The notes under the pieces are model-generated. The model saw nothing but the letters and a program-made list of their open reading frames with translations, did not search any database and had not been told where the DNA came from. The translations under genes and the position numbers were made by a program. DNA of 64,000 nt from UBA4408 sp002389785 (lineage in GTDB: Bacteria > Bacteroidota > Bacteroidia > UBA4408): the NCBI GenBank assembly GCA_035438985.1, contig DAORJK010000002.1:186001-250000 (forward strand). Direction: 5' to 3'. Shown here piece by piece: positions 45,747 through 54,868 of this stretch; the first letter of the stretch is position 1; every line of letters begins with the position of its first letter.

Positions 45747-46442
45747 TTAGTTTTGAGTAAAGCTGTCTTCGTAAAGTTGAGCGCTAGTTGCAGTACATCC
45801 AGCACCACCCGCTTGTTGCTCATCAGTAAAACGGATTGAGAAAGAGTATTTTCCGGTAGTAGTATTTTTTACAACTGGATTTCCTCCAACAACAGAAATA
45901 AACGAGTGTGTACACCCACTTGTGCCAATTCCAGTAGCAACTGTAGAAATCATACTAACTTCATTTCCAACTAAGTTCGCACGAATTGTTGTATTGTTTG
46001 AATAATTAGCAAATTTGCTGAATTCCAAACGATTGTTAACTGTTGTAGATGCAGTAACTGTTTGCGTCCAAGTTGAAGTTACAGGATTTCCTTCAGTGGT
46101 AGTATAGGTTCCGTTTAAGTAAGCAGCATCATTTTTTACAGTAACAGTACGAGTAGCAGTACCTTCATTTCCTGCAGCATCAGTCGCTGAGTAAGTAATT
46201 ACATAATCTCCAGTTTTGTTTTTATCAACAGATCCGGTTGTTACTACAGTTATGCTTCCATCTTCATCATCATTAGCAGTAGCTCCCAATTCAGTGTAGG
46301 TTCCTTGCAAAGAGATAGTAACTGCTGCATCACCATTTAAAGTAACAACAGGTGCAGTTGTATCATCTTTTTTACAACCAATCAAAAATACGGTAGCACC
46401 AAATAAAAGTGCCGACGATAAAAGTAAAATGTTCTTTTTCAT
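45747..46442 (-). CDS. Lipoprotein with DUF5011-type Ig-like domain
   Basis: 231 residues. Leader MKKNILLLSS to the lipobox FLIGC (Cys23). Residues about 30-105 are a bacterial Ig-like (DUF5011/HYR-like) repeat: APVVTLNGDAAVTI, YTELGATANDDEDG, GDYVITYSATDAAGNEGTATRTVTV. The C-terminal part (about 110-231) is beta-rich with two Cys and resembles unnamed domains of small Bacteroidota lipoproteins. It is likely membrane-anchored and adhesive or structural; no enzyme motif is seen. It is a single-gene unit with its own -7 box and terminator. Confidence 0.82.
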   Translation of the reverse strand: MKKNILLLSSALLFGATVFLIGCKKDDTTAPVVTLNGDAAVTISLQGTYTELGATANDDEDGSITVVTTGSVDKNKTGDYVITYSATDAAGNEGTATRTVTVKNDAAYLNGTYTTTEGNPVTSTWTQTVTASTTVNNRLEFSKFANYSNNTTIRANLVGNEVSMISTVATGIGTSGCTHSFISVVGGNPVVKNTTTGKYSFSIRFTDEQQAGGAGCTATSAQLYEDSFTQN

Positions 46443-46498
46443 TGTTTTAGAGTAATTAAAATTAAAATTTTGGTTAATATTTTTCTTTAAATATGCTG

Positions 46499-46506
46499 CA
46501 AAGATA
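46499..46506 (-). promoter_or_regulatory. -7 box of the DUF5011-type lipoprotein gene
   Basis: Minus strand TATCTTTG, a full consensus match, 57 bases from the start codon. The nearest TTG is 15 bases upstream, slightly close. It faces the divergent promoter at 46537-46566. Confidence 0.4.
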
Positions 46507-46536
46507 CATTTTATTTGAATTCAATTAAAAATAATT

Positions 46537-46566
46537 TTTGTTTTTCTGTCAATTAATCTACTTTTG
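46537..46566 (+). promoter_or_regulatory. Promoter of Ala-rich lipoprotein 1 (TTTG-N18-TACTTTTG)
   Basis: Both boxes are full consensus matches (46537-46540 and 46559-46566) with an 18-base spacer; leader of about 38 bases. Confidence 0.7.
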
Positions 46567-46611
46567 CGCCCGGTTAACCTATATTATTTTAATTTAAATT
46601 AAAAACACAAC

Positions 46612-46956
46612 ATGAAAAAAGTATTATTATCTCTTACCGCTCTAAGTATTTTGGCGGTGGTTTCTTGCGGCCCAAGTGCTGAAGAAATGGCGAAAAAAGC
46701 GAAAGCTACTGCGGATTCTGTTGCAGCTGTTGCTGCTGCCGAAGCTGAAGCTGCTGCTGCAAAAGCACAAGCTGCTCAAGATTCAATTGCTGCTGTTGCT
46801 GCTGCTGCTGAAGCGAGTGCAAAAGCAATGGCTGATTCAATTGCTGCTGCTGCCGAAGCTGCTAAAACTCAAGTTAAAACTGTAGTTAAAAAAGCTAAGA
46901 CTAACGAGCAAAAGAATAAAGAAGATAAAAAAGTATTGCAACAACAAAAAGGTTAA
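46612..46956 (+). CDS. Ala-rich helical Lpp-like mini-lipoprotein 1
   Basis: 114 residues. Leader MKKVLLSLTALSILAVVSC with lipobox Cys19 followed by GPSAEEMAKKAK. The mature part is almost one helix of repeated ADSIAAVAAA-like heptads, low in aromatic residues, ending in a Lys-rich tail (KKAKTNEQKNKEDKK). The design resembles murein lipoprotein: lipid anchor, rod-shaped helix and a basic end, though no terminal Lys for peptidoglycan linkage is seen in the standard place (last residues QQQKG). A strong promoter and terminator suggest high expression. It shares the CGPSAEE start and repeats with the gene at 47290. Binding to wall or self-assembly is inferred only. Confidence 0.8.
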   Translation: MKKVLLSLTALSILAVVSCGPSAEEMAKKAKATADSVAAVAAAEAEAAAAKAQAAQDSIAAVAAAAEASAKAMADSIAAAAEAAKTQVKTVVKKAKTNEQKNKEDKKVLQQQKG

Positions 46957-46980
46957 TATCCCTTTTTGCTGATTGTATTT

Positions 46981-47013
46981 AAAACCGTCTCTGAATTTCA
47001 TAGACGGTTTTTT
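46981..47013 (+). terminator. Terminator after Ala-rich lipoprotein 1
   Basis: AAAACCGTCT (46981-46990) pairs perfectly with AGACGGTTTT (47002-47011), T-run to 47013. The following 200 bases to the next promoter contain nothing recognisable. Confidence 0.9.
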
Positions 47014-47225
47014 AGTTTATAAACTTCTTAATATGTTACTTTCATCATTATAAGGTTCAGTTTTTTTTAACTGAATAAATTTTAAAATTGAATCTTTTTA
47101 GGTAAATGTTCTTCTTTTAGCTGTTGCAACTTACTTAATTCTCAATAGTTGAAGCACAAAAAAATAAACCGGATTAGTTTTTTTAAAAGTCTAAACATCA
47201 ATTAAATAAAATTTTATTTTTTTTC

Positions 47226-47255
47226 TTGTTACTTAAAATATTAAGTATACATTTG
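47226..47255 (+). promoter_or_regulatory. Promoter of Ala-rich lipoprotein 2 (TTG-N19-TACATTTG)
   Basis: TTG at 47226-47228 and a full-match TACATTTG at 47248-47255; start codon 35 bases downstream. Confidence 0.65.
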
Positions 47256-47289
47256 CAAAAAATTTTAAAACAATCAATTTAACACAACA

Positions 47290-47517
47290 ATGAAAAAAGT
47301 ATTATCATTAATTGCTATCGCTGGAATGTTTGCATTCGTAGCGTGTGGACCAAGTGCAGAAGAAAAAGCTAAAATGGAACAAGCTAAAGCTGACTCTATT
47401 GCTGCTGCTGAAGCTGCTAACGCTGAAATGGAAGCTGCTAAAGCTCAAGCTACTGCTGATTCAATGGCAGCTGCTGCAACTGCAGACACTACAAAGAAAG
47501 TGGAAGAGGCTAAGTAA
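47290..47517 (+). CDS. Ala-rich helical Lpp-like mini-lipoprotein 2
   Basis: 75 residues, close to the size of E. coli Lpp. Leader with lipobox FVAC (Cys19), then GPSAEEKAKMEQAK and the same ADSIAAAEAA-type heptads as protein 1; last residues KKVEEAK end in Lys, as in wall-linked Lpp. Codon usage is strongly biased to GCT, consistent with high expression. Its own promoter and terminator make it a separate unit. It is a paralogue of the 114-residue protein and probably a structural envelope component. Confidence 0.82.
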   Translation: MKKVLSLIAIAGMFAFVACGPSAEEKAKMEQAKADSIAAAEAANAEMEAAKAQATADSMAAAATADTTKKVEEAK

Positions 47518-47533
47518 TATTTCTTTTTCCAAA

Positions 47534-47572
47534 AAGAAAAAAATCCTTTCGGTACCGAAAGGATTTTTTTTT
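47534..47572. terminator. Bidirectional terminator between convergent genes
   Basis: Perfect stem ATCCTTTCG/CGAAAGGAT around the loop GTAC, with an A-run before and a T-run after; it serves both the mini-lipoprotein gene (+) and the Cys-rich membrane peptide gene (-). Confidence 0.92.
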
Positions 47573-47576
47573 GACC

Positions 47577-47753
47577 TTATTTTTCAGATTTAACCTTTTG
47601 TTCGAATTTGCTTGTATCAATTTTCGAAAAATCAATACTGCTGCATCCTGCACACTTATCTTCACAGCTTGAACCTCGGAAGCTCTTGCTTACCCTTCTA
47701 ACCAGATATATAAATGATGTACTAAAGACTATTGCAATGAGAAGTTGTTCCAT
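47577..47753 (-). CDS. FeoB-associated-type Cys-rich membrane peptide
   Basis: 58 residues from the second in-frame ATG (47753), since MEQLLIAIVF is the usual start of the family; the longer frame would add 19 residues. One transmembrane helix (2-17), a basic patch RRVSKSFRG and a Cys cluster CEDKCAGC. Such peptides are often encoded after feoB and are thought to assist ferrous iron uptake; here no feoA or feoB is adjacent, so the assignment is by structure only. Confidence 0.65.
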   Translation of the reverse strand: MEQLLIAIVFSTSFIYLVRRVSKSFRGSSCEDKCAGCSSIDFSKIDTSKFEQKVKSEK

Positions 47754-47774
47754 TGTTTGCTTGTGTGAGTACTG

Positions 47775-47800
47775 CAAAATTAATAATTTTAATACTTTTG
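47775..47800. promoter_or_regulatory. Divergent pair of -7 boxes between the Cys-rich peptide and E1 genes
   Basis: TAATTTTG on the minus strand (47782-47775) for the peptide gene and TACTTTTG on the plus strand (47793-47800) for the dehydrogenase. Both match TAnnTTTG; neither has a clear -33 box. Confidence 0.4.
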
Positions 47801-47873
47801 CACGAATCATTTTCGCTTTTATTTTTTAGCTTAATTCGCCCAATCCAACATTTACAATCCTCCCAATTATACT

Positions 47874-49850
47874 ATGAAATTTGATAGAAAAAAATACCGC
47901 GACGATTTATTGCTCAATCTATACAACGGTTTACTCGAACCACGCATGATTGAAGAAAAAATGCTACTCCTGCTTCGACAAGGTAAAATTTCAAAATGGT
48001 TTTCAGGAATTGGTCAGGAAGCTATATCAGTGGGCTTAACTCAAGCTTTGCATAACGATGAATACATTTTACCGATGCATCGAAACCTGGGTGTTTTTAC
48101 CGGTAGAAATATTCCTTTTGAAAAATTGTTTGCTCAGTTTCAAGGTAAATACAGCGGTTTTTCAAAAGGCCGTGAACGCTCTTTCCACTTTGGAACGAAT
48201 CCGCACCACATCGTTGGGATGATTTCTCATCTTGGCCCTCAAATGGGAGTTGCCGATGGAATTGCACTCGCATCCCTATTGAAAAAGGAAAGCAAAATAA
48301 CCGCAGTTTTTACCGGTGATGGCGGTGCCAGTGAAGGTGATTTTCACGAGTCGATAAATGTTGCGGCTGTGTGGAATTTACCGGTTTTGTTTGTGGTCGA
48401 AAATAATGGATATGGTTTATCAACCCCTTCCAATCAACAATTTAAATTCAAAAACTTTGTCGATAAAGCGCCCGGCTACGGCATTGATGCTGTTAAAATT
48501 GATGGTAATAATATCTTGGAAGTTTACGAAACAGTCAAAAAGATTGCCGAATCCATGCGCGAAAACCCTCGACCGGTATTGCTCGAATGCATTACTTTTC
48601 GAATGCGCGGACACGAAGAAGCTTCAGGTACTAAGTATGTACCCAAAGAACTTTTTGAAGAATGGGGAAAGAAAGACCCTCTCACTACTTATGAAAATTA
48701 CTTGTTGAATGAAGCTGTTCTTACCGATGAATTAATTGCCGACTATCGCAAGGTTATTAAACAAAAAATCGACAGTGCGATTGATATTGCCTTTAATGAA
48801 AAACCAATAATACCAAATACTGCCGACGAAATACGCGACGTTTACGCTCCGGCAACTTTCAACGCAACCAAAGCAGGAATTACCAAAACCAATAAACGAT
48901 TACTCGACGCCATCAGCGATGGTATGAAGCAATCGATGCAACGCTTCCCAAATTTAGTTTTAATGGGTCAAGACATTGCAGAATACGGAGGAGTATTTAA
49001 AGCCACAGAAGGCTTTCTTGAAGCTTTTGGAAGTGAACGTGTTCGCAATACTCCTTTGTGCGAATCAGCAATTATTGGTACTGCTTTGGGTTTATCAATT
49101 AAGGGTTACAAAGCAATGGTTGAAATGCAGTTTGCCGATTTTGTTACTTGTGGTTTCAATCAAATAATAAATAATTTGGCAAAGAGTCATTGGCGTTGGG
49201 AACAAAATGCCGATGTGGTTGTGCGTATGCCAACTGGTGCCGGTGTTGGAGCAGGACCTTTTCATTCTCAATCAAACGAAGCTTGGTTTGTGCATACCCC
49301 CGGATTAAAGGTGGTGTATCCTGCATTCCCGGCCGATGCCAAGGGCTTGCTTTGCGCGTCTTTTGAAGACCCCAATCCGGTGTTGTTTTTTGAACACAAA
49401 GCACTTTACAGAAGTATCAGTGGCGATGTTCCTGATGAGTATTTTACCATAGAAATTGGAAAGGCAAATCTGCTTCGTGAAGGAAACGATGTAAGTATTA
49501 TTACTTACGGAGCAGGCGTACACTGGGCCTTGGAAGTACTTGATCAACACCAGGAAATTTCGGCTGACCTACTCGATCTTCGAACTTTATTACCCTACGA
49601 TAAAGAAGCGATTGAAAAAACAGTTAAGAAAACCGGGAAAGTTATTTTACTGCATGAAGATACACTCATTGGAGGTATTGCCGGGGAACTTGCTGCTTAT
49701 ATTAGCGAAAACTGTTTTGAATACTTAGATGCACCGGTAATTCGAAGCGCAAGTTTGGATACTCCTGTTCCATTTGCACTTGAACTTGAAGCTAATTTTT
49801 TACCAAAACAACGATTTGAGCAACAATTGATGCACTTGCTGAATTACTAA
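47874..49850 (+). CDS. Branched-chain 2-oxoacid dehydrogenase E1, fused alpha and beta subunits
   Basis: 658 residues. The alpha part (about 1-320) has the thiamine-diphosphate motif GDGGASEGDFHESINVAA ending in ENN, and RMRGHEEASG; the beta part (about 335-658) has MGQDIAEYGGVFKATEGF, ESAIIGTALGLSIKG and the transketolase C-domain ending LDTPVPFALELE. The fused form is common in Bacteroidota. It decarboxylates branched-chain 2-oxoacids and loads the acyl group on the lipoyl E2, giving branched acyl-CoA primers for fatty acids; a related 2-oxoacid such as acetoin or pyruvate cannot be excluded. The E2 and E3 genes are elsewhere. The GNAT gene starts 12 bases downstream. Confidence 0.9.
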   Translation: MKFDRKKYRDDLLLNLYNGLLEPRMIEEKMLLLLRQGKISKWFSGIGQEAISVGLTQALHNDEYILPMHRNLGVFTGRNIPFEKLFAQFQGKYSGFSKGRERSFHFGTNPHHIVGMISHLGPQMGVADGIALASLLKKESKITAVFTGDGGASEGDFHESINVAAVWNLPVLFVVENNGYGLSTPSNQQFKFKNFVDKAPGYGIDAVKIDGNNILEVYETVKKIAESMRENPRPVLLECITFRMRGHEEASGTKYVPKELFEEWGKKDPLTTYENYLLNEAVLTDELIADYRKVIKQKIDSAIDIAFNEKPIIPNTADEIRDVYAPATFNATKAGITKTNKRLLDAISDGMKQSMQRFPNLVLMGQDIAEYGGVFKATEGFLEAFGSERVRNTPLCESAIIGTALGLSIKGYKAMVEMQFADFVTCGFNQIINNLAKSHWRWEQNADVVVRMPTGAGVGAGPFHSQSNEAWFVHTPGLKVVYPAFPADAKGLLCASFEDPNPVLFFEHKALYRSISGDVPDEYFTIEIGKANLLREGNDVSIITYGAGVHWALEVLDQHQEISADLLDLRTLLPYDKEAIEKTVKKTGKVILLHEDTLIGGIAGELAAYISENCFEYLDAPVIRSASLDTPVPFALELEANFLPKQRFEQQLMHLLNY

Positions 49851-49862
49851 ATCCATTGCCCT

Positions 49863-50435
49863 ATGGCACTCAAGTCTGAATACAGATACGAAGTACTTTC
49901 AAAAAATAATTGGAATCATTTCGAAGATTTGTTGGGCGAGCGAGGAGGATGTGGAGGTTGTTGGTGCATGGCCCATCGCTTAAAAACCTCCATATATAAT
50001 GAACTCAAAGGTGAAGGCAATCACCGGGCACAAAAAGAATTAGTTTGGAATGGCAAAAAAAACGGATTGTTGCTTTTTTGTGAAGACCAAGCTATTGGTT
50101 GGATTTCAATAGCACCACGCGAAGAATTTTATAAAATCGAAAATTCACGCATTTATAAACGAAGCGATACTCAAGCAATATATTCAATTACTTGTTTTTT
50201 TGTAAGGAAAGATTTGCGAAGAAAAGGAATATCGCTGCAACTAATTGAAGCAGCCCTCGATTATTCGCGTTACTCTGGAATAAAAGTAGTTGAAGCTTAT
50301 CCCGTTATTCCGTATGCTGCTAAAATGCCCGATGCATTTGCATGGACAGGCATTTGTTCGGTTTTTCAAAAAGCAGGTTTCTTTGTGTACAGCCATAATT
50401 CAAAGTCGAAACCATTAATGCGTTATACCTTTTAA
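49863..50435 (+). CDS. GNAT-family N-acetyltransferase
   Basis: 190 residues. The acetyl-CoA pyrophosphate loop is VRKDLRRKGISLQLIEAAL (about 119-137), with the preceding strand SITCFFV; the C-terminal YHS-like end FQKAGFFVYS closes the fold. An N-terminal Cys cluster GGCGGCWCMAHR (C30, C33, C35) is a mark of one GNAT subgroup. Substrate unknown. It is 12 bases after the E1 gene and is probably co-transcribed with it. Confidence 0.85.
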   Translation: MALKSEYRYEVLSKNNWNHFEDLLGERGGCGGCWCMAHRLKTSIYNELKGEGNHRAQKELVWNGKKNGLLLFCEDQAIGWISIAPREEFYKIENSRIYKRSDTQAIYSITCFFVRKDLRRKGISLQLIEAALDYSRYSGIKVVEAYPVIPYAAKMPDAFAWTGICSVFQKAGFFVYSHNSKSKPLMRYTF

Positions 50436-50632
50436 TAAAGTGGAACTGCTGGTAAAAAGTTAAAAGTAGGATGAGATTTAATTGGTTGATAAGTTAAACC
50501 GGCATTTCATTACTTTAATAATTCATGCTTTAGCTAGCTGAAATTTTTTAGAAATAAAAAGTTCTAGTAGTTTTGGTAGTGATTCTTACTTTTATCATTT
50601 AATTAGCAAAATTGCACCATTCATAACCCAAC

Positions 50633-53600
50633 ATGAAAAAAATATTATTCTTATTACTTAGCATTTACTGCTGTAAAAACAGTTTTGCCCAACTAGATTT
50701 TGACTGGGCGAATAAAATTAAAAACGAACAAGGGGGCAATGATTTTGCTCAAGCCCTCACTAGTGACGCTGCAGGGAATGTGCTTGTAACCGGAGTTTTT
50801 TCTGGAACTGCTGACTTAATTTACGGAGCCGATACAGCGCTTGTATCTTCCAATGGAGGCCTTGATATATACATGGCTAAATTTGATACAAGTGGAAATT
50901 TATTGTGGAAAAAAACCATGGGCGGACCACTTGACGATTATACCTATTCGATAAAGACTGATAGCAATGGTGATATCTATATTAGTGGTACTTGTTCTGA
51001 AAATGCCGATTTTGATGGTGGCGACGATACTACTTTAATTCAGATTAATGGTCCTTCTAACAGTGGAATTATTTTTTTAGCAAAGTATTCCTCTTTGGGC
51101 GATTTAATATGGGTAAAAGGAATGAGCAGCGCCAATGGTTTTGGACTTGGAAAGGATATTGAATTTGCTGCAAATGGAGATGTTATTTTAGCCGGAAATT
51201 TTAAAGTTACCGTTGATTTTGACCCTTCTCCGGCCGTTTTAAATTTTAGTGCAATTTCTACCAATTACTATGACATTTTTATTACACGTTTTACAAGCAA
51301 TGGCGATTTGGTTTGGGCAAAACAAATTGGTGGTAATAATTATGATGAAGTTAAAGGAATGGCGATCGATGCTTCTGATAATATTTATTTAACCGGTTAT
51401 TTCATGTCTACCGTTGATTTTGATCCGGGCCCGGCTGTTACATCTTTCACTGCTCCTGTTAATCGTAAATTATTTTATTTAGCTAAGTACTCCGGATTAG
51501 GAGATTTAGTTTGGGTAAATTACAATCCTCAAAACGAATCGGAAGGCGGTGACATTGCGCTTGAAAGTTCAGGCAACTTAGTGGTTACAGGTTTTTTTAA
51601 TGTACAGTTTTCAATTGCAAATGCCGGAAATACCTTTTATGAATTTGTAAACACCGGCAATCGAACCTTTGTGTTTAGAGTCACTCCAAGCGATTCAATT
51701 TTATGGGGAGACAGTTATGCTACTATTGGTAACCTTTCCATCGCTTCCGGTAGAGCCGGAGATATTTATATTAGTGGATATTCTAACACAAACGTGTGGG
51801 GAATTAGTTTAAATAAAATTAGCGCAAGCGGCTCTCTTGCTTGGTCGCAACAAATGATTAATACAAATGATGCAAGTAGTTCTCAAGTGTGCTTTACTGC
51901 AAACAACAAAATTGTACATGTTGGTTATTACAGCAATGCTATTGATTTTGATCCATCACCTGCCAATAACAGTCTGGGTTCAATTAGTCAAAATTCTGGA
52001 TTTATTGCAGCATATAACGAAAGCAATGGGCTTGTTTGGTTGAATGGTGTGCGTGACGATAATACTAGTTACATTATTAACGAAAAGGTGATTGAAAATG
52101 ATTATTCAGGGAACATATTGGTAGGAGGTTCTTTTCAAGGTAACATTAACGCCAACCCAACTAGCAATTCAATGATTAGTCTTCCTGCTAGTCGTATTGC
52201 CAGCTATATGGTAAAATATAGTCCTAGCGGTGAACATTTGTGGATGAACTATGTTCGAGGTTCTGGCTCCTGTGCTGTAAAAGCCATGACATTCGATAAG
52301 AATAATAACCTCTATGTTGCAGGTAGTTTTTCACTAAAGGCATTTTTCGACCCTAACGGATTAAATGATACGTTAACCGCTAGTGGTAGTGACGATATTT
52401 ACATTGCAAAGTTTGATTCTTTAGGTAATTATAAATGGGCTTTTAACATAGGCGGAAATAGTGCCACAAGCGGATATGATTTAGCAGTTAAATTAAAATG
52501 CGTAAATGATCGAATTTATTTAATTGGTAATTTTTTCGGAACAGTTGATTTTAATCCTTCAGCTACTAGCAATACATTAGTTTCGGTGGGAGGGGTGAAT
52601 GACTTTGTTGCATGCTACGACACAACGGGTGCTTATGTTTTTGCCTATCCTTTTCTTGGGAAATTAACTGATTTGCACAAAAGCAAAAGTAATCACTTAC
52701 TACTTTGTGGTACCTTCAATGGAACTCGCGATTTAGATTTTGGCCCTGCCGTTTACAATGTTGCTCCGCCAAATACCACTGGAGCTTTTGTAGCGAGATA
52801 CGATGCCCAGTTTAATTTTGTATGGGCTACCAGAATTGACGGAGGACCGGCTTCACCACAACAAATTCGAACTGATTCGCTCGATAACAGTTACCTTGTT
52901 GCTACCTCCCAATCAATTACCAATTTTTATTCAACCAATTCAACTTTTTTAACGAGCGGAACTTTTAATACTCCACTTAGTTATTACTTTTTCAAATACG
53001 ATTCTGTAGGGATAGTACAATGGGTTAAATCGACCGTTAAAAGTACTACTAACGAAATTGTAGATATTGAATTGGATAGATTAGGAAACATTTACATGGT
53101 TGCCAACTTCGCAAATACCTTGGATGTGGATTTTGACAACGGAGTAGTAAGTTTAAGTCCTTTTAGCTCAAGCAATGCTGATATGTATATCGCTTGTTAT
53201 ACCGCTAACGGCGATTTTAGCTACGTAAAATCGAACCCTACATTTGGTATTGAACTGGTAAATGATTTAGCCATTTTTGACAACAATTTATCCTTTTATT
53301 TTACAGGTGGCTATTCAGATGGTTACAACGTAAATTATGCGGGTATTGATAAATTTATTTCCGGAAGATATTTAGTGAATTATAACTTATCTTGCCTAAA
53401 TGCCGCACAAATTATTAGTACCAGCAATGCTTCGAATTGTGGACCTGGAAGTTTGACTTTAGCAGCAACAGCTAGTAGCGGAAGCATAAATTGGTATAAC
53501 ACGGCTTCAAGTTCAACTATTCTTTTTACAGGAAATAGCTTTACAACTCCTGTATTAGCTGCATCTAAAACCTATTACGTTGAAGCAGCAGCATCCACTT

Positions 53601-54868
53601 GTAACCTTGCTCGTGTGCCGGTAACTGCAAGTATTATAGCTATCCCAACTATTACGGCCAATAATTATGTGAGTTGTCAACCTGCGAGTTTTTCGCTAAA
53701 TGCTATTCCTAGCGCCGGAACCGTGAATTGGTATACCAATGCAAGTGGTGGAACTTTAGTAGGTTCAGGAGTGCCATATGTAACTCCTTTTCTAACTGCT
53801 ACAACCACCTATTATGCCGAAGCCGACAATAACGGCTGTTTAAGTGCAACACGTATTCCGGTTACCGCTTCTGTAAATTCAGCACCTGTCGCAACACTAA
53901 CTTTAACAGATTCAACATTTACAGCCACACCTGCTGGATTATCTTACCAATGGCTGAATTGTGCAACTGATACTGTAATTTCAAATGCCTTTTCAAACAT
54001 CTATACACCAACTGTAAGCGGTACTTATGCCGCTATAGTTTCGCAAAATGGTTGTGCCGATACTACGGTTTGTATTCCTATACAATTGGCAACACTTGCC
54101 TGTGGCGAACTATTTATTTCTGAATACCTTGAAGGTACCTCCAATACAAAGGCAATAGAAATCTATAATCCTTCAAGTGCTTCGGTTTCGCTGAGTGGAT
54201 ATAGTTTGGAACTCTATGCAAATGGTACAAGCACAGCTACGAATACACTTAATTTAACAGGCACATTGGCTGCTTTTGATGTGTATGTAGTTGCCAATTC
54301 ACAATCAACAGCTCCCGTGCTTGCGGCGGCCGACATAACTTCGGCTGTTTGTGCGTTTAATGGAAACGATGCAATTGCTTTAAAGCACAATGGTAATGTA
54401 ATTGATGTGGTTGGTGAAATTGGAGTAAACCCGGGTACTTCCTGGACAGTTGGTGCAGGATCTACGCTTGATTATACCTTAGTAAGAAATGCTTCTGTTG
54501 ATGGACCTTCTAATTTATGGACCAGTGTTCAAAGTCAATGGATCATAAATCCAGTGAATACAGTTAGCAACCTGGGAAGCCATACCAGCAATTGTCAGTC
54601 GGGCAACGGACTGATAACAGCACATTCAGAATTGAGCGGAATAACTATTCGACCCAATCCTGCAAGCGAGTTACTGCAGATAAAATTGACAGATCATGAA
54701 TTGGCTGAATTTGAATTAATTGATCTAACCGGAAGTTGTGTGCTTAAAATGAAAGTATTTGAGGGAATAAATACGATTCATCTTCCGGAACTTCCTTCTG
54801 GATTATACCTAGTGAAAGCTGTTACCGGCCAAGGAACTTATTATACTAAAGTCGTGATTTCTAATTAG
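50633..54868 (+). CDS. Giant T9SS-secreted propeller-repeat protein with lamin-tail domain
   Basis: 1411 residues. Signal peptide to about NSFA19. Residues 20-930 are repeats of about 50-60 residues with a pattern such as DIYMAKFDTSGNLLWKKTMGG and NIYLTGYF, then DFDPGPA, an SBBP-like beta-propeller. Two or three Ig-like domains follow (SINWYNTASS, TVNWYTNASG). About 1154-1320 is a lamin-tail domain (ELFISEYLEGTSNTKAIEIYN), and the end is a T9SS sorting domain (ITIRPNPASE to TKVVISN). It is expected on the cell surface or in the medium, perhaps as adhesin or polymer binder. No catalytic site is evident. Confidence 0.87.
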   Translation: MKKILFLLLSIYCCKNSFAQLDFDWANKIKNEQGGNDFAQALTSDAAGNVLVTGVFSGTADLIYGADTALVSSNGGLDIYMAKFDTSGNLLWKKTMGGPLDDYTYSIKTDSNGDIYISGTCSENADFDGGDDTTLIQINGPSNSGIIFLAKYSSLGDLIWVKGMSSANGFGLGKDIEFAANGDVILAGNFKVTVDFDPSPAVLNFSAISTNYYDIFITRFTSNGDLVWAKQIGGNNYDEVKGMAIDASDNIYLTGYFMSTVDFDPGPAVTSFTAPVNRKLFYLAKYSGLGDLVWVNYNPQNESEGGDIALESSGNLVVTGFFNVQFSIANAGNTFYEFVNTGNRTFVFRVTPSDSILWGDSYATIGNLSIASGRAGDIYISGYSNTNVWGISLNKISASGSLAWSQQMINTNDASSSQVCFTANNKIVHVGYYSNAIDFDPSPANNSLGSISQNSGFIAAYNESNGLVWLNGVRDDNTSYIINEKVIENDYSGNILVGGSFQGNINANPTSNSMISLPASRIASYMVKYSPSGEHLWMNYVRGSGSCAVKAMTFDKNNNLYVAGSFSLKAFFDPNGLNDTLTASGSDDIYIAKFDSLGNYKWAFNIGGNSATSGYDLAVKLKCVNDRIYLIGNFFGTVDFNPSATSNTLVSVGGVNDFVACYDTTGAYVFAYPFLGKLTDLHKSKSNHLLLCGTFNGTRDLDFGPAVYNVAPPNTTGAFVARYDAQFNFVWATRIDGGPASPQQIRTDSLDNSYLVATSQSITNFYSTNSTFLTSGTFNTPLSYYFFKYDSVGIVQWVKSTVKSTTNEIVDIELDRLGNIYMVANFANTLDVDFDNGVVSLSPFSSSNADMYIACYTANGDFSYVKSNPTFGIELVNDLAIFDNNLSFYFTGGYSDGYNVNYAGIDKFISGRYLVNYNLSCLNAAQIISTSNASNCGPGSLTLAATASSGSINWYNTASSSTILFTGNSFTTPVLAASKTYYVEAAASTCNLARVPVTASIIAIPTITANNYVSCQPASFSLNAIPSAGTVNWYTNASGGTLVGSGVPYVTPFLTATTTYYAEADNNGCLSATRIPVTASVNSAPVATLTLTDSTFTATPAGLSYQWLNCATDTVISNAFSNIYTPTVSGTYAAIVSQNGCADTTVCIPIQLATLACGELFISEYLEGTSNTKAIEIYNPSSASVSLSGYSLELYANGTSTATNTLNLTGTLAAFDVYVVANSQSTAPVLAAADITSAVCAFNGNDAIALKHNGNVIDVVGEIGVNPGTSWTVGAGSTLDYTLVRNASVDGPSNLWTSVQSQWIINPVNTVSNLGSHTSNCQSGNGLITAHSELSGITIRPNPASELLQIKLTDHELAEFELIDLTGSCVLKMKVFEGINTIHLPELPSGLYLVKAVTGQGTYYTKVVISN

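Noticed and set aside
47226..47255. Riboswitch or attenuator ahead of the second mini-lipoprotein
   Set aside because: The leader is under 30 bases; no room for an aptamer.
46676..47593. Leu/Lys-rich frames overlapping the mini-lipoproteins in another phase
   Set aside because: Frame-shifted reading of GCT-rich repeats; the lipoprotein frame has leader, lipobox, promoter and terminator.
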